From: Streptomyces albidoflavus
GTDB taxonomy: Bacteria; Actinomycetota; Actinomycetes; Streptomycetales; Streptomycetaceae
Direction: 5' to 3'
DNA: 64,000 bases
Assembly (NCBI RefSeq): GCF_000719955.1
Contig: NZ_JOII01000016.1
Span: forward strand, 1-64,000
Position numbers and translations under genes: made by a program. Shown here in pieces: positions 53,226 to 64,000 of the stretch (position 1 is its first letter; the number at the start of each line of letters is the position of its first letter). Below the pieces are notes generated by a model. The model was not told the DNA's origin. It ran no database searches and worked only from the letters and a program-made list of their open reading frames with translations.

Positions 53226-54239
53226 GTGGAAGTTTCCGTGACCCTATGGGTCCTTACTGTTGTCGGCCTGATCGTGCTGATCGGGGCCGACTTCTTCATC
53301 GGGCGCAAGCCCCATGACGTGTCCATCAAGGAAGCCGGGATCTGGACGATCGTCTGGATCGTCCTGGCCGCCCTGTTCGGCGTGGGCCTGCTCATCTTCG
53401 GAGGCGGGCAGCAGGCCGGTGAGTTCTTCGCCGGCTACATCACCGAGAAGTCGCTGAGTGTCGACAACCTCTTCGTCTTCGTGCTGATCATGGCGAAGTT
53501 CTCGGTCCCCTCGCAGTACCAGCAGCGCGTGCTGCTGATCGGCGTCCTCATCGCCCTGGTGCTGCGCGCGATCTTCATCGCGGCGGGCGCGGCGATCATC
53601 GCCAACTTCTCGTGGGTCTTCTACATCTTCGGCGCGTTCCTGATCTACACCGCCTGGAAGCTCATCCAGGAGGCCAGGTCCGGCGACGACGACGAGGACT
53701 GGGAGGAGAACCGCCTGCTCAAGGCGGCCGAGCGGCGGTTCGGCGTGGCCGACCGCTACCACGGCACCAAGCTGTTCATCGAGAAGAACGGCAAGAAGAT
53801 CATGACGCCGATGCTGGTCGTCATGCTGGCGATCGGCACCACCGATCTCCTCTTCGCCCTCGACTCGATCCCGGCGATCTTCGGCCTGACCCAGGACCCG
53901 TACATCGTCTTCACCGCCAACGCCTTCGCCCTGATGGGCCTGCGGCAGCTGTACTTCCTCCTCGGGGGTCTGCTCCGCAAGCTGGTCCACCTCAGCTACG
54001 GCCTGTCGGTGATCCTCGGCTTCATCGGCGTCAAGCTCGTGCTGCACGCGCTGCACGAGTCGGGCGTCCACGTGCCGGAGATCTCCATCCCGGTCTCGCT
54101 GGGAGTGATCTGCGCCGTCCTGGTGGTCACCACGATCACCAGCCTCTACGCCTCGCGGAAGCAGGCGGAGGCCGAGAAGGCCGGTGCCGTCACCGGTTCC
54201 GGCGGCGAGGACGACAGCCGCAAGGACAGCGAGAGCTGA
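53226..54239 (+). CDS. TerC family membrane protein (probable Mn2+ efflux)
   Basis: Integral membrane protein of the TerC/Alx family with about nine helices. Conserved acidic motifs are LIGADFFIGRK, YITEKSLSVDNLFVFVLIMAKF and TTDLLFALDSIPAIFGLTQDPYIVFTANAFALMGLRQLYFLL. Family members export manganese, which agrees with the riboswitch upstream; tellurite resistance is the historical name. 337 aa from GTG 53226, 4 nt after GGAGG; GTG 53238 is an alternative. A charged C-terminal tail (EAEKAGAVTGSGGEDDSRKDSES) follows the last helix. The ribosome site is within the riboswitch platform. Confidence 0.93.
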   Translation: MEVSVTLWVLTVVGLIVLIGADFFIGRKPHDVSIKEAGIWTIVWIVLAALFGVGLLIFGGGQQAGEFFAGYITEKSLSVDNLFVFVLIMAKFSVPSQYQQRVLLIGVLIALVLRAIFIAAGAAIIANFSWVFYIFGAFLIYTAWKLIQEARSGDDDEDWEENRLLKAAERRFGVADRYHGTKLFIEKNGKKIMTPMLVVMLAIGTTDLLFALDSIPAIFGLTQDPYIVFTANAFALMGLRQLYFLLGGLLRKLVHLSYGLSVILGFIGVKLVLHALHESGVHVPEISIPVSLGVICAVLVVTTITSLYASRKQAEAEKAGAVTGSGGEDDSRKDSES

Positions 54240-54295
54240 CGGGTGCGGCGGGCCGCGCCGGCCCGTCGTGATAGATGTCGGCCCAGGCCGAATGA

Positions 54296-54323
54296 GCCCG
54301 CGTCCCCTTCGGGGGGCGCGGGC
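54296..54323 (+). terminator. Terminator after terC with UUCG tetraloop
   Basis: A 12-bp stem with one T-G pair capped by C(TTCG)G, an extra-stable tetraloop. It ends only 11 nt before the aroQ ribosome site, so it could also affect aroQ. Confidence 0.85.
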
Positions 54324-54346
54324 GCACCCGTTTCCGGAGGACCGCG

Positions 54347-54820
54347 ATGACCCGCCCCGCCCACACCCTCGCCACCGCGCCGATCATGATTCTCAACGGC
54401 CCGAACCTGAACCTGCTGGGGCAGCGGCAGCCGGAGATCTACGGGTCCGAGACGCTGGCCGACGTGGAGCGGCTCTGCGCCGAGGAGGCGGCGGCGCTCG
54501 GCGGCACCGTCGACCTGCGCCAGTCCAACCACGAGGGCGTCCTGGTCGACTGGATCCACGAGGCCCGCACCGGCGCGGCCGGCCTTGTCATCAACCCCGC
54601 CGCCTACTCGCACACCTCTGTCGCCCTGCTCGACGCGCTCAACGCCTGCGACGGGCTCCCGGTGATCGAGGTCCACATCTCCAACATCCACCGCCGCGAA
54701 CAGTTCCGGCACCACAGCTACGTCTCCCTGCGCGCCGACGGCGTCATCGCCGGCTGCGGCATCCAGGGCTACGCGTTCGCCGTCCGCCGGATCGCGACCT
54801 TGCTGGCCGACCAGAGCTGA
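54347..54820 (+). CDS. aroQ: Type II 3-dehydroquinate dehydratase
   Basis: Third step of the shikimate pathway: dehydration of 3-dehydroquinate, as a dodecameric enzyme. Motifs: [20 protein letters not shown] (catalytic Tyr and flexible loop), [16 protein letters not shown] and [18 protein letters not shown] with the catalytic His. 157 aa, normal. ATG with CGGAGGA 5 nt upstream. It is a single gene here, away from other aro genes. It is followed by a repeat-rich gap and a convergent hydrolase. Confidence 0.96.
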   Translation: MTRPAHTLATAPIMILNGPNLNLLGQRQPEIYGSETLADVERLCAEEAAALGGTVDLRQSNHEGVLVDWIHEARTGAAGLVINPAAYSHTSVALLDALNACDGLPVIEVHISNIHRREQFRHHSYVSLRADGVIAGCGIQGYAFAVRRIATLLADQS

Positions 54821-54909
54821 CCCGGGCGACCTCCCGCCCGGGGCACCTCCAGCCGGTCACCTCCGGCCCGGGCCACCTTCAGCCCGGCTAGATCCCGCCT
54901 GGCCACCTT

Positions 54910-54932
54910 CAGCCCGGCCGGCGTTTGAGGCC
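54910..54932. repeat. Streptomyces intergenic repeat, copy 1
   Basis: Contains CCGGCCGGCGTTTGAGG, the core of a short repeat found widely between Streptomyces genes. Preceded by two related CCACCTTCAGCCCGGC units. Confidence 0.7.
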
Positions 54933-54971
54933 GTCTTTGACCTGAACGGTCGAGCGATGCGGCACCACATC

Positions 54972-54994
54972 CAGCCCGGCCGGCGCTTGAGGCC
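54972..54994. repeat. Streptomyces intergenic repeat, copy 2, with decayed copies to 55100
   Basis: Differs from copy 1 by one base (GCGCTTGAGG). Three or four decayed versions (CCCGGCCGGGCTGTAGG, CCCGGCCGGGTTGTAGG, CCCGGCCTGGCTGAAGG) follow up to about 55100, filling the gap between aroQ and the MBL gene. Confidence 0.7.
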
Positions 54995-55102
54995 ATCGGT
55001 GACCGGCACGGTCGGACGTGTCCGCACCAGAACCCAGCCCGGCCGGGCTGTAGGCCCCGGCCGGGTTGTAGGTCCCGGCCTGGCTGAAGGCCCCGGCCGG
55101 AC

Positions 55103-55759
55103 TCACCAACCCCGCTCGCGCCAGGCGGCCAGGTGCGGCCGCTCCGCCCCCAGCGTGGTGTCGTCCCCGTGCCCGGGGTAAACCCACGTCTCGTCCGGCA
55201 GCGCAGCAAAGATCTTGGTCTCCACGTCACCCAGCAGCTGGGCGAAGGCATCCGGGTCCTGGTGGGTGTTGCCCACCCCTCCGGGGAAGAGGCAGTCCCC
55301 GGTGAAGACGTGCGGGTGGCCGTGCGGGTCGTCGTAGACCAGGGCGATCGAGCCGGGCGTGTGCCCGACCAGGTGGAGGACGGTCAGCTCCACCCGGCCG
55401 ACCCGCACGGTGTCCCCGTCGTCCAGCAGCACATCGGTGGGAACCGGAATCCCCTCCGCGTCGTACCGCCCGGCCTGGGTCCGCGCATCGGTCGCGGCCA
55501 CCACCTCCGCCAGCGCCTGCCAGTGGTCGCCGTGGCGGTGGGTGGTGACGACGGAGGCGACCGAGTCCCGGCCGATCAGCTGCAGCAGGGTCCCGGGCTC
55601 GGCGGCCGCGTCGATCAGGAGCTGTTCGCCGGTGGCCCGGCAGCGCAGCAGGTACGCGTTGTTGTCCATGGGGCCCACGGCGACCTTGGAGATCATCAGC
55701 CCGGTCAGTTCGTGCACGTCGGCGGGTCCGCCGACCTTCACCGCTCCGCTGTACGTCAT
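55103..55759 (-). CDS. MBL-fold hydrolase, glyoxalase II-like
   Basis: 218-aa metallo-beta-lactamase-fold enzyme: THRHGDHW (HxHxDH zinc motif), [25 protein letters not shown] with the bridging Asp, and [10 protein letters not shown] with a further His. Related to hydroxyacylglutathione hydrolases; in this organism the thiol would more likely be mycothiol (inference). ATG 55759 preferred over GTG 55768 because TAGGGT lies 7 nt upstream of the ATG. Confidence 0.9.
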   Translation of the reverse strand: MTYSGAVKVGGPADVHELTGLMISKVAVGPMDNNAYLLRCRATGEQLLIDAAAEPGTLLQLIGRDSVASVVTTHRHGDHWQALAEVVAATDARTQAGRYDAEGIPVPTDVLLDDGDTVRVGRVELTVLHLVGHTPGSIALVYDDPHGHPHVFTGDCLFPGGVGNTHQDPDAFAQLLGDVETKIFAALPDETWVYPGHGDDTTLGAERPHLAAWRERGW

Positions 55760-55766
55760 GGCCGTC

Positions 55767-55772
55767 ACCCTA
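55767..55772 (-). promoter_or_regulatory. -10 element for leaderless MBL hydrolase transcript
   Basis: TAGGGT on the minus strand, 7 nt before the ATG. Confidence 0.55.
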
Positions 55773-55807
55773 CCGAGGCGGGTGCCGCCGCCCCGGCTGT
55801 GCGGGGC

Positions 55808-56503
55808 TCACAGCGGCGGCAGGGCGGGCAGCGGGCCGCCGTCGGTCTTCAGGCCGTCCGGAGCACGGCGTCCGGCGAGCCAGCCGAGCAGATCGGCCGG
55901 GGTGCCGGTGACGGTGAGCGGCTCCTCGCCCGGGGCGGCGGCACGGCCACTGGTGAGGGCGGGGGAGCCGGCCGGGCGGAGCAGCAGCGGCGGTACGTCC
56001 GGGTGGCCGGTGAAGCGGTCGGCGAGGAAGGCGTTCTCGGCGTCGGTGAACTCCGCCGGCAGGTCCTCCAGCTCGCGCCCGGCACCCAGGTCGACCTGGT
56101 GCAGCTCCACCTCGACCAGCCGCCGGAAGGGGACGCGGGCGAGCCGGTCGGTGACACCGTTGCGCAGCTCCACCACGCGCTCCCAGTCCCCGGGCTCGGC
56201 CAGGGCGGCTGCGAGCCGGGCGGCGCTCAGCCGCACCTCCTCGGCGAGGGCCTCGGCGGGCAGGGTGGCGCCCGCCTCGATGTCGGCGTCGCGGGCCTCG
56301 GCACTGGCGTACATGGGGCGGCCCGCGACCACGTTGAGCAGGGCGTCGGCGTTGCGGGCGAGATGGCTGAGGACGTGGCCGCGGGTCCAGCCCGGCAGCC
56401 GCGAGGGCTCGGCCAGCGCCGCGTCGTCCAGCGTGCCCGCGACGGTGAGGAGCCGGGCGGTGGCCTCGTCCAGCCTTGTGAGATCGCGCACAGGATCAGT
56501 CAT
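55808..56503 (-). CDS. Maleylpyruvate isomerase family, mycothiol-dependent fold
   Basis: 231-aa protein of the DinB/MDMPI superfamily: [44 protein letters not shown] at the N-terminus, with the metal-binding His of HLARN, and [16 protein letters not shown] in the middle. Members are mycothiol-dependent isomerases or transferases; the substrate is unknown. ATG at 56503 with TAGGGT 6 nt upstream. It lies next to the MBL hydrolase on the same strand, each with its own -10 element. Confidence 0.88.
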   Translation of the reverse strand: MTDPVRDLTRLDEATARLLTVAGTLDDAALAEPSRLPGWTRGHVLSHLARNADALLNVVAGRPMYASAEARDADIEAGATLPAEALAEEVRLSAARLAAALAEPGDWERVVELRNGVTDRLARVPFRRLVEVELHQVDLGAGRELEDLPAEFTDAENAFLADRFTGHPDVPPLLLRPAGSPALTSGRAAAPGEEPLTVTGTPADLLGWLAGRRAPDGLKTDGGPLPALPPL

Positions 56504-56509
56504 GGGACG

Positions 56510-56515
56510 ACCCTA
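56510..56515 (-). promoter_or_regulatory. -10 element for leaderless isomerase transcript
   Basis: TAGGGT on the minus strand, 6 nt before the ATG. Confidence 0.55.
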
Positions 56516-56776
56516 GCGGCACCGGATCGGTCCACTCGTTCGGGTGAAGCAGGCGCCAGGATCCTGGGAATCGAATGTACGTGCTATACGCTCGGTTCCC
56601 GGAAGAGGCATCCTGGATGTAGCCGGGATGCGATCCCCCGACGACGGCCCGGTGCCGCCCTCGGTCCGAAGTCCCCCGCCCCCGATCGCTCATCCCTTCC
56701 ACCGCTGCCGCGGCACTCCCGTACGTTGTTCCCGGGGGTTCCGCTCCCGCTTCACTCCAGAAAGGTGCGGACCGGC

Positions 56777-59782
<3,006 letters not shown>

Positions 59783-59798
59783 CGGCCGGGGGAGTGGC

Positions 59799-59828
59799 GG
59801 CGGGGTGACCGGAAACCACCACCCCGCC
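59799..59828 (+). terminator. Possible terminator after uvrA
   Basis: GGCGGGGTG pairs with CACCCCGCC across a 12-nt loop, 16 nt past the stop. Confidence 0.55.
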
Positions 59829-59939
59829 TCGCGCCCCGGCCCGTCCGCGCAACGCCGTCCGCCGCCTCCGCGTCCTCACCGGCGCGGGGGCGGCGGCGGC
59901 CTGCCCGGCCGCCCCGCAGGAAGCGGGGTGAACAGCCGC

Positions 59940-59945
59940 TAATGT
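59940..59945 (+). promoter_or_regulatory. -10 element for leaderless hydrolase transcript
   Basis: TAATGT, 7 nt before ATG 59953; it supports this start over GTG 59944. Confidence 0.5.
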
Positions 59946-59952
59946 GACATTC

Positions 59953-61707
59953 ATGATCGCGATGGGGAGTACCGCCCGCTCCCTGGCCGGGCGCGTCGCG
60001 GCCGCCGCGCGCAAGCCCTACTGGCAGCGCCCCGGCCCCACCTATCTGGTCCGCCGCTGGCCCGACCTGACCGCCACCTGCGTGGCCACGGTCTTCTTCT
60101 GGTTCTCCCTGACCCCCTCGCTGGTGCCCCGCCCCTGGTTCCTCCAAGGGCTCATCGGCGGCATCAACGCCGCCATCGGCTACGCCCTCGGTGTCACCCT
60201 CAGCTGGCTCTTCCGGCTCCTGGTCGCGCGCCGGCCGAGCCAGGCCGTCCGCGCCCACGCCTGGCAGGCGTACTTCCTGATCAGCCCCGTCTGCACGGTC
60301 TGGCTCATCTCCGAGAGCGCCCACCTGCAACGCCAGCTCCGCGCCCTGCAGGGGCTGCCGCCGTCGCTGACCTGGCACACCCCGATGATCGCCCTGATCA
60401 CCGTCGCGCTCTGGGCGGTGCTGCTCCTGCTGGCCCGCGCCGTCCGGCTCGGCGCCAGCCGCCTGATCCGGCTGCTCGGGCGGCTCCTGCCCCGGCCCGC
60501 CGCCGTCGGGCTCGGGCTGCTGCTCTCCAGCCTCGCCGTCCTCTTCTGCGTCCAGGACCTGGTCTTCGAACGCGGCGTGGTCGACGTCGCCGACCGCATC
60601 TCCAAGGCCACCGACGGCGGCACCAAGGAGGGCGTCACCCCGCCCACCTCGCGGCTGGTCTCGGGCGGCCCCGGCTCGTACATCCGCTGGCGGGATCTCG
60701 GCTTCCAGGGGCGCAACTTCGCCGGTTCCGTCCTGACCAGCGAGGAGATCACCGACTGGACCGGGCGGGACGCCGTGGACCCCGTCCGGATCTACGCAGG
60801 ATCGGCCGCCCCGGAGGCGTTCGCCTACGACGAGGACCCGGTCGCCGCCCAGGTCGACCTCGCCATGAAGGAGCTGGACCGGACCCGCGCCTTCGAGCGG
60901 GACGTCCTCGCCATCGCCGGGACCACCGGCACCGGCTGGGTCAACGCCAACGTCGTGGAACCCCTCGAATACATGCACGACGGCAACACCGCCACCGTCG
61001 CCCTCCAGTACTCCTACCTGCCCAGCTGGCTCTCCTTCCTCGTCGACAAGGAGAAGGCCGCGCACGCCACCCGCGAACTGGTCGACGCCGTGCGGGCCCG
61101 CTGGGCCGCCCTGCCCCCGGACGAGCGCCCCCTTCTCGTCGTCACCGGCGAGAGCCTCGGCGCGTACGCCGTCGAAGCCTCCTACGAGCGGCCCGGTGAG
61201 CTGCTGGACAACGTCGACGGGGCCCTGCTGCTCGGCCCGCCCAACTTCTCGCCGATCTCGCAGGAGATCCGCGCCCACCGCGACCCGTCCAGCCCCGTCT
61301 GGCGGCCCCTCTACGAGGAGGGGCGCCACTTCCGCTTCGCCCAGTTCCCCCGCCGGGACCTCGCCCGCCCCGCCGGGCCCTGGCAGGAGCCGCGCGTCGT
61401 CTACCTCCAGAACGCCTCCGACCCCGTCGTCTGGTGGTCCTACGACCTCCTCCTCCAGCGCCCCGCGTGGCTGGACGACCCGCTCGGCCCCGACATCACC
61501 CCCGAGATCACCTGGTTCCCCTTCGTCACCTTCTGGCAGACCAGCGTGGACATGGCCGTCAGTTACGGCGTCCAGGCACCGCACGGCCACCGGTACGGGG
61601 CGAGCCCCGTGGACGGCTGGGCGGCGGTGGCGCCCCGCGAGGGGTGGACCGACGCCGACACCCGCCGCCTGCACGACTTCATCGCCTCCCGGGACACCCC
61701 CTACTGA
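59953..61707 (+). CDS. Membrane-anchored alpha/beta-hydrolase (Abhydrolase_9)
   Basis: 584-aa protein with about five N-terminal helices (VATVFFWFSLTPSLVPRPWFLQGLIGG, YFLISPVCTVWLI, LITVALWAVLLLLA, GLLLSSLAVLFC) and a C-terminal hydrolase domain containing GESLGAYAVEASY, the nucleophile elbow, plus LLLGPPNFSPI, YLQNASDPVVWWSYDLL (acidic residue) and a His near the end (HDFIASRD). This matches the actinobacterial alpha/beta-hydrolase family PF10081. Substrate unknown; a lipid or cell-wall role is plausible. Confidence 0.87.
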   Translation: MIAMGSTARSLAGRVAAAARKPYWQRPGPTYLVRRWPDLTATCVATVFFWFSLTPSLVPRPWFLQGLIGGINAAIGYALGVTLSWLFRLLVARRPSQAVRAHAWQAYFLISPVCTVWLISESAHLQRQLRALQGLPPSLTWHTPMIALITVALWAVLLLLARAVRLGASRLIRLLGRLLPRPAAVGLGLLLSSLAVLFCVQDLVFERGVVDVADRISKATDGGTKEGVTPPTSRLVSGGPGSYIRWRDLGFQGRNFAGSVLTSEEITDWTGRDAVDPVRIYAGSAAPEAFAYDEDPVAAQVDLAMKELDRTRAFERDVLAIAGTTGTGWVNANVVEPLEYMHDGNTATVALQYSYLPSWLSFLVDKEKAAHATRELVDAVRARWAALPPDERPLLVVTGESLGAYAVEASYERPGELLDNVDGALLLGPPNFSPISQEIRAHRDPSSPVWRPLYEEGRHFRFAQFPRRDLARPAGPWQEPRVVYLQNASDPVVWWSYDLLLQRPAWLDDPLGPDITPEITWFPFVTFWQTSVDMAVSYGVQAPHGHRYGASPVDGWAAVAPREGWTDADTRRLHDFIASRDTPY

Positions 61708-61778
61708 CCGGGTCCGGGGCAGGCCCCGGCTAGGGTCGGGACCGCACCGAGCCGCCCACGGACCTCAGCGGAGGCACC

Positions 61779-62201
61779 ATGTCCGCCCACCCCCTCTCCC
61801 GCCGCACCGTCCTGCGGGGCGCGGCCCTGGTCCCGGCCGCCGGGCTGGGGGCGGCGGCCTGCGCCCCGCCGGACGACGGGCGCGCCGAGGGGCCCGCCGA
61901 GCCGGTGGAACTGGGCTCCGCCGACGCCGTGCCGAAGGGCGGGGCGGAGATCTTCCGCGAGCACCACGTGGTCGTGAGCCGTTCCGAGGCGGGGGAGTAC
62001 CGCGCCTTCAGCGCCGTCTGCACCCACCGGTCCTGCCCGCTGCACCAGATCAAGGGCACCGTCTCCACCTGCACCTGCCACGGCAGCCGGTTCGACGTCA
62101 CCACCGGAGAGGTGCTGCGGGGCCCCGCCGTCGCCCCGCTCACCGAACTCGACGTCTCCGCCGACGGCGGCCGCCTCGTCGCCCGCCCCCGGCCCGCCTG
62201 A
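61779..62201 (+). CDS. Tat-exported Rieske 2Fe-2S lipoprotein
   Basis: 140-aa protein with a twin-arginine signal ([22 protein letters not shown]) whose end also fits a lipobox, so it is likely anchored outside the membrane. The Rieske cluster ligands are CTHRSC and CTCHGSRF, with the spacing of soluble Rieske proteins. It carries electrons to an unknown partner. ATG with GCGGAGG about 6 nt upstream; TAGGGT at 61731 may be its -10. Confidence 0.92.
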   Translation: MSAHPLSRRTVLRGAALVPAAGLGAAACAPPDDGRAEGPAEPVELGSADAVPKGGAEIFREHHVVVSRSEAGEYRAFSAVCTHRSCPLHQIKGTVSTCTCHGSRFDVTTGEVLRGPAVAPLTELDVSADGGRLVARPRPA

Positions 62202-62264
62202 CCCGGCCGCCCCTCGTCCCGGCCCCGTCACTGCGGGTGACGTCGGAGTGTCGGTGGCCGACAG

Positions 62265-62270
62265 TAGGGT
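62265..62270 (+). promoter_or_regulatory. -10 element for leaderless uvrC transcript
   Basis: TAGGGT, 7 nt before the uvrC ATG; no ribosome site. Confidence 0.55.
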
Positions 62271-62277
62271 GTCTGAC

Positions 62278-64000
62278 ATGGCCGACCCCTCCAGCTACCG
62301 TCCGAAGCCGGGGCAGATCCCTGACTCCCCGGGCGTCTACCGCTTCCGCGACGACCACCGCCGGGTGATCTACGTCGGGAAGGCGAAAAGCCTGCGCCAG
62401 CGCCTCTCCAGCTACTTCCAGGACCTGGCCGGCCTCCACCCGCGCACCCGCACCATGGTCACCACCGCCTCCTCCGTGGAGTGGACGGTGGTCTCCACCG
62501 AGGTCGAGGCGCTCCAGCTGGAGTACACCTGGATCAAGGAGTTCGACCCCCGGTTCAACGTCAAGTACCGCGACGACAAGAGCTATCCGTACCTCGCGGT
62601 GACGATGAACGAGGAGTTCCCCCGCGTCCAGGTCATGCGCGGCCAGAAGAAGAAGGGCGTGCGGTACTTCGGCCCGTACGGCCACGCCTGGGCCATCCGC
62701 GACACCGTCGACCTGCTGCTGCGGGTCTTCCCCGTCCGCACCTGCTCGGCCGGCGTCTTCAAGAACGCCGCCCGCACCGGCCGCCCCTGCCTGCTGGGGT
62801 ACATCGGCAAGTGCGCCGCCCCCTGCGTCGGCCGCATCAGCCCCGAGGACCACCGCGATCTGGCCGAGGAGTTCTGCGACTTCATGGCCGGCCGCACCGG
62901 CGCCTACCTGCGCCGCCTGGAGCGGCAGATGCAGGAGGCCGCCGAGGAGATGGAGTACGAGCGGGCCGGGCGCCTGCGCGACGACATCGAGGCGCTGCGC
63001 CGCGCCATGGAGAAGTCCGCCGTCGTCCTCGCCGACGCCACCGACGCCGACCTCATCGCCGTCGCCGAGGACGAACTGGAGGCGGCCGTCCAGATCTTCC
63101 ACGTGCGCGGCGGCCGGGTTCGCGGCCAGCGCGGCTGGGTCACCGACAAGGTCGAGGCGGTCGACACCGCCGGCCTCGTCGGCCACGCCCTCCAGCAGCT
63201 CTACGGCGAGGAGCGCGGTGAAGGCGTCCCCAAGGAGGTCCTGGTCCCCGCCCTTCCCGAGAACACCGAGGCCGTCTCCCAGTGGCTCGGCGACCGGCGC
63301 GGCACCCAGGTCTCCCTGCGCATCCCGCAGCGCGGCGACAAGAAGTCCCTGATGGAGACGGTCCAGCGGAACGCCCAGCAGTCCCTGGTCCTGCACAAGA
63401 CCAGACGCGCCTCCGACCTGACCACCCGCTCCCGCGCCCTGGAGGAGATCGCCGAGGCGCTGGAGCTGGAGAGCGCCCCGCTGCGCATCGAGTGCTACGA
63501 CATCTCCCACTTCCAGGGCGACGACGTGGTGGCCTCGATGGTGGTCTTCGAGGACGGGCTGGCCCGCAAGAGCGAGTACCGCCGCTTCCAGATCAAGGGC
63601 CGGGCCGGCGACACCCAGCTCTGGCACGGCCAGGGCCAGGACGACGTCCGCTCGATGCACGAGGTGATCACCCGCCGTTTCCGCCGCTACCTGAGCGACC
63701 GGGAGCGCACCGGCGAGTGGACCGAGGAGCAGGACGCCACGGAGGGCGGTGAGGTCACCGCCTCCCTCACCGACGAGGACGGCCGCCCCAAGCGGTTCGC
63801 CTACCCGCCGCAGCTCGTCGTGGTCGACGGCGGCCAGCCCCAGGTCGCCGCCGCGCAGCGGGCCCTGGACGAACTGGGCATCGACGACATCGCCGTCTGC
63901 GGCCTCGCCAAGCGCCTGGAGGAGGTCTGGGTCCCCGGCCAGGACGACCCGGTCGTCCTGCCCCGCACCAGCGAGGGCCTCTACCTCCTCCAGCGCATCC
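62278..64000 (+). CDS. uvrC: Excinuclease ABC subunit C (runs off the window)
   Basis: Dual-incision nuclease of nucleotide excision repair. Present here: N-terminal GIY-YIG nuclease ([30 protein letters not shown]), the Cys-rich [13 protein letters not shown] segment, the UVR domain ([21 protein letters not shown]) that binds UvrB, and most of the RNase H-like 5' nuclease ([36 protein letters not shown]). 574 codons are visible; the rest of the nuclease and the C-terminal HhH region lie beyond 64000. ATG at 62278 is placed by the family N-terminus and the TAGGGT hexamer. Confidence 0.96.
   Translation, partial: MADPSSYRPKPGQIPDSPGVYRFRDDHRRVIYVGKAKSLRQRLSSYFQDLAGLHPRTRTMVTTASSVEWTVVSTEVEALQLEYTWIKEFDPRFNVKYRDDKSYPYLAVTMNEEFPRVQVMRGQKKKGVRYFGPYGHAWAIRDTVDLLLRVFPVRTCSAGVFKNAARTGRPCLLGYIGKCAAPCVGRISPEDHRDLAEEFCDFMAGRTGAYLRRLERQMQEAAEEMEYERAGRLRDDIEALRRAMEKSAVVLADATDADLIAVAEDELEAAVQIFHVRGGRVRGQRGWVTDKVEAVDTAGLVGHALQQLYGEERGEGVPKEVLVPALPENTEAVSQWLGDRRGTQVSLRIPQRGDKKSLMETVQRNAQQSLVLHKTRRASDLTTRSRALEEIAEALELESAPLRIECYDISHFQGDDVVASMVVFEDGLARKSEYRRFQIKGRAGDTQLWHGQGQDDVRSMHEVITRRFRRYLSDRERTGEWTEEQDATEGGEVTASLTDEDGRPKRFAYPPQLVVVDGGQPQVAAAQRALDELGIDDIAVCGLAKRLEEVWVPGQDDPVVLPRTSEGLYLLQRI

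Overview
The window reads as one end of an Illumina-derived contig from a Streptomyces. Bases 1-63 are library adapter. The remainder is about 64 kb of very GC-rich chromosome with GTG/TTG starts, near-total GC at third codon positions, a mycothiol-type isomerase, an XRE/DUF397 regulatory unit and the CCGGCCGGCGTTTGAGG intergenic repeat. The order pyk - pdtaR - branched-chain amino acid ABC transporter - polA - rpsA - coaE - uvrB - terC - uvrA - uvrC is, from memory, that of the S. coelicolor core region around SCO1953-SCO2014, read backwards. This is core chromosome, not a genomic island.

Layout. 0.1-5.7 kb: aminopeptidase N, then an overlapping PLP decarboxylase / FAD N-monooxygenase pair resembling the first two steps of hydroxamate siderophore synthesis. 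5.8-9.4 kb: a Tat-exported 5'-nucleotidase divergent from pyruvate kinase. 9.4-10.4 kb: a LAGLIDADG-type endonuclease-like gene and an atypical tRNA with its own terminator. 10.5-16.9 kb: the ANTAR regulator PdtaR facing a five-gene liv operon. 17.5-21.2 kb: an AAC(3)-like acetyltransferase, a thioesterase and an FdhF/YdeP molybdo-oxidoreductase. 21.4-31.6 kb: DNA polymerase I, a secreted transglycosylase, helicase HrpB, a methyltransferase and ribosomal protein S1. 31.7-38.8 kb: a secreted beta-helix protein, a PAC2 protein, CoaE, small TPR, GNAT and S4 genes, and a YfcC/DcuC transporter with a frameshifted C-terminus. 38.8-42 kb: a WhiJ-like unit (anti-sigma-type ATPase, XRE regulator, DUF397) with a palindromic candidate operator and a DUF574 methyltransferase. 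42-48 kb: assorted enzymes, an MFS exporter, Ogt, a secreted glycerophosphodiesterase and an MHYT membrane sensor. 48-64 kb: uvrB, uvrA and the start of uvrC, interleaved with TerD, a TerD-containing multidomain protein, TerC, AroQ and others.

Regulation visible in the sequence. A yybP-ykoY-type manganese riboswitch lies before terC, and its 3' P1 strand is perfectly complementary to the terC Shine-Dalgarno region, which predicts translational ON control. Nine genes (pyk, GNAT, S4, ogt, uvrB, an MBL hydrolase, a maleylpyruvate isomerase-family gene, an alpha/beta-hydrolase and uvrC) have a TANNNT -10 hexamer only 6-7 nt before the start codon, the signature of leaderless transcripts. rpsA has a good housekeeping promoter (TTGACC-17-TATGCT) and a structured leader. 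Most convergent junctions carry long perfect hairpins.

Functional themes are DNA repair (uvrABC, polA, ogt, hrpB), tellurite/stress-domain proteins with manganese control, branched-chain amino acid uptake and central metabolism. Family assignments rest on motifs read by eye and on memory of the families; no database search was possible.
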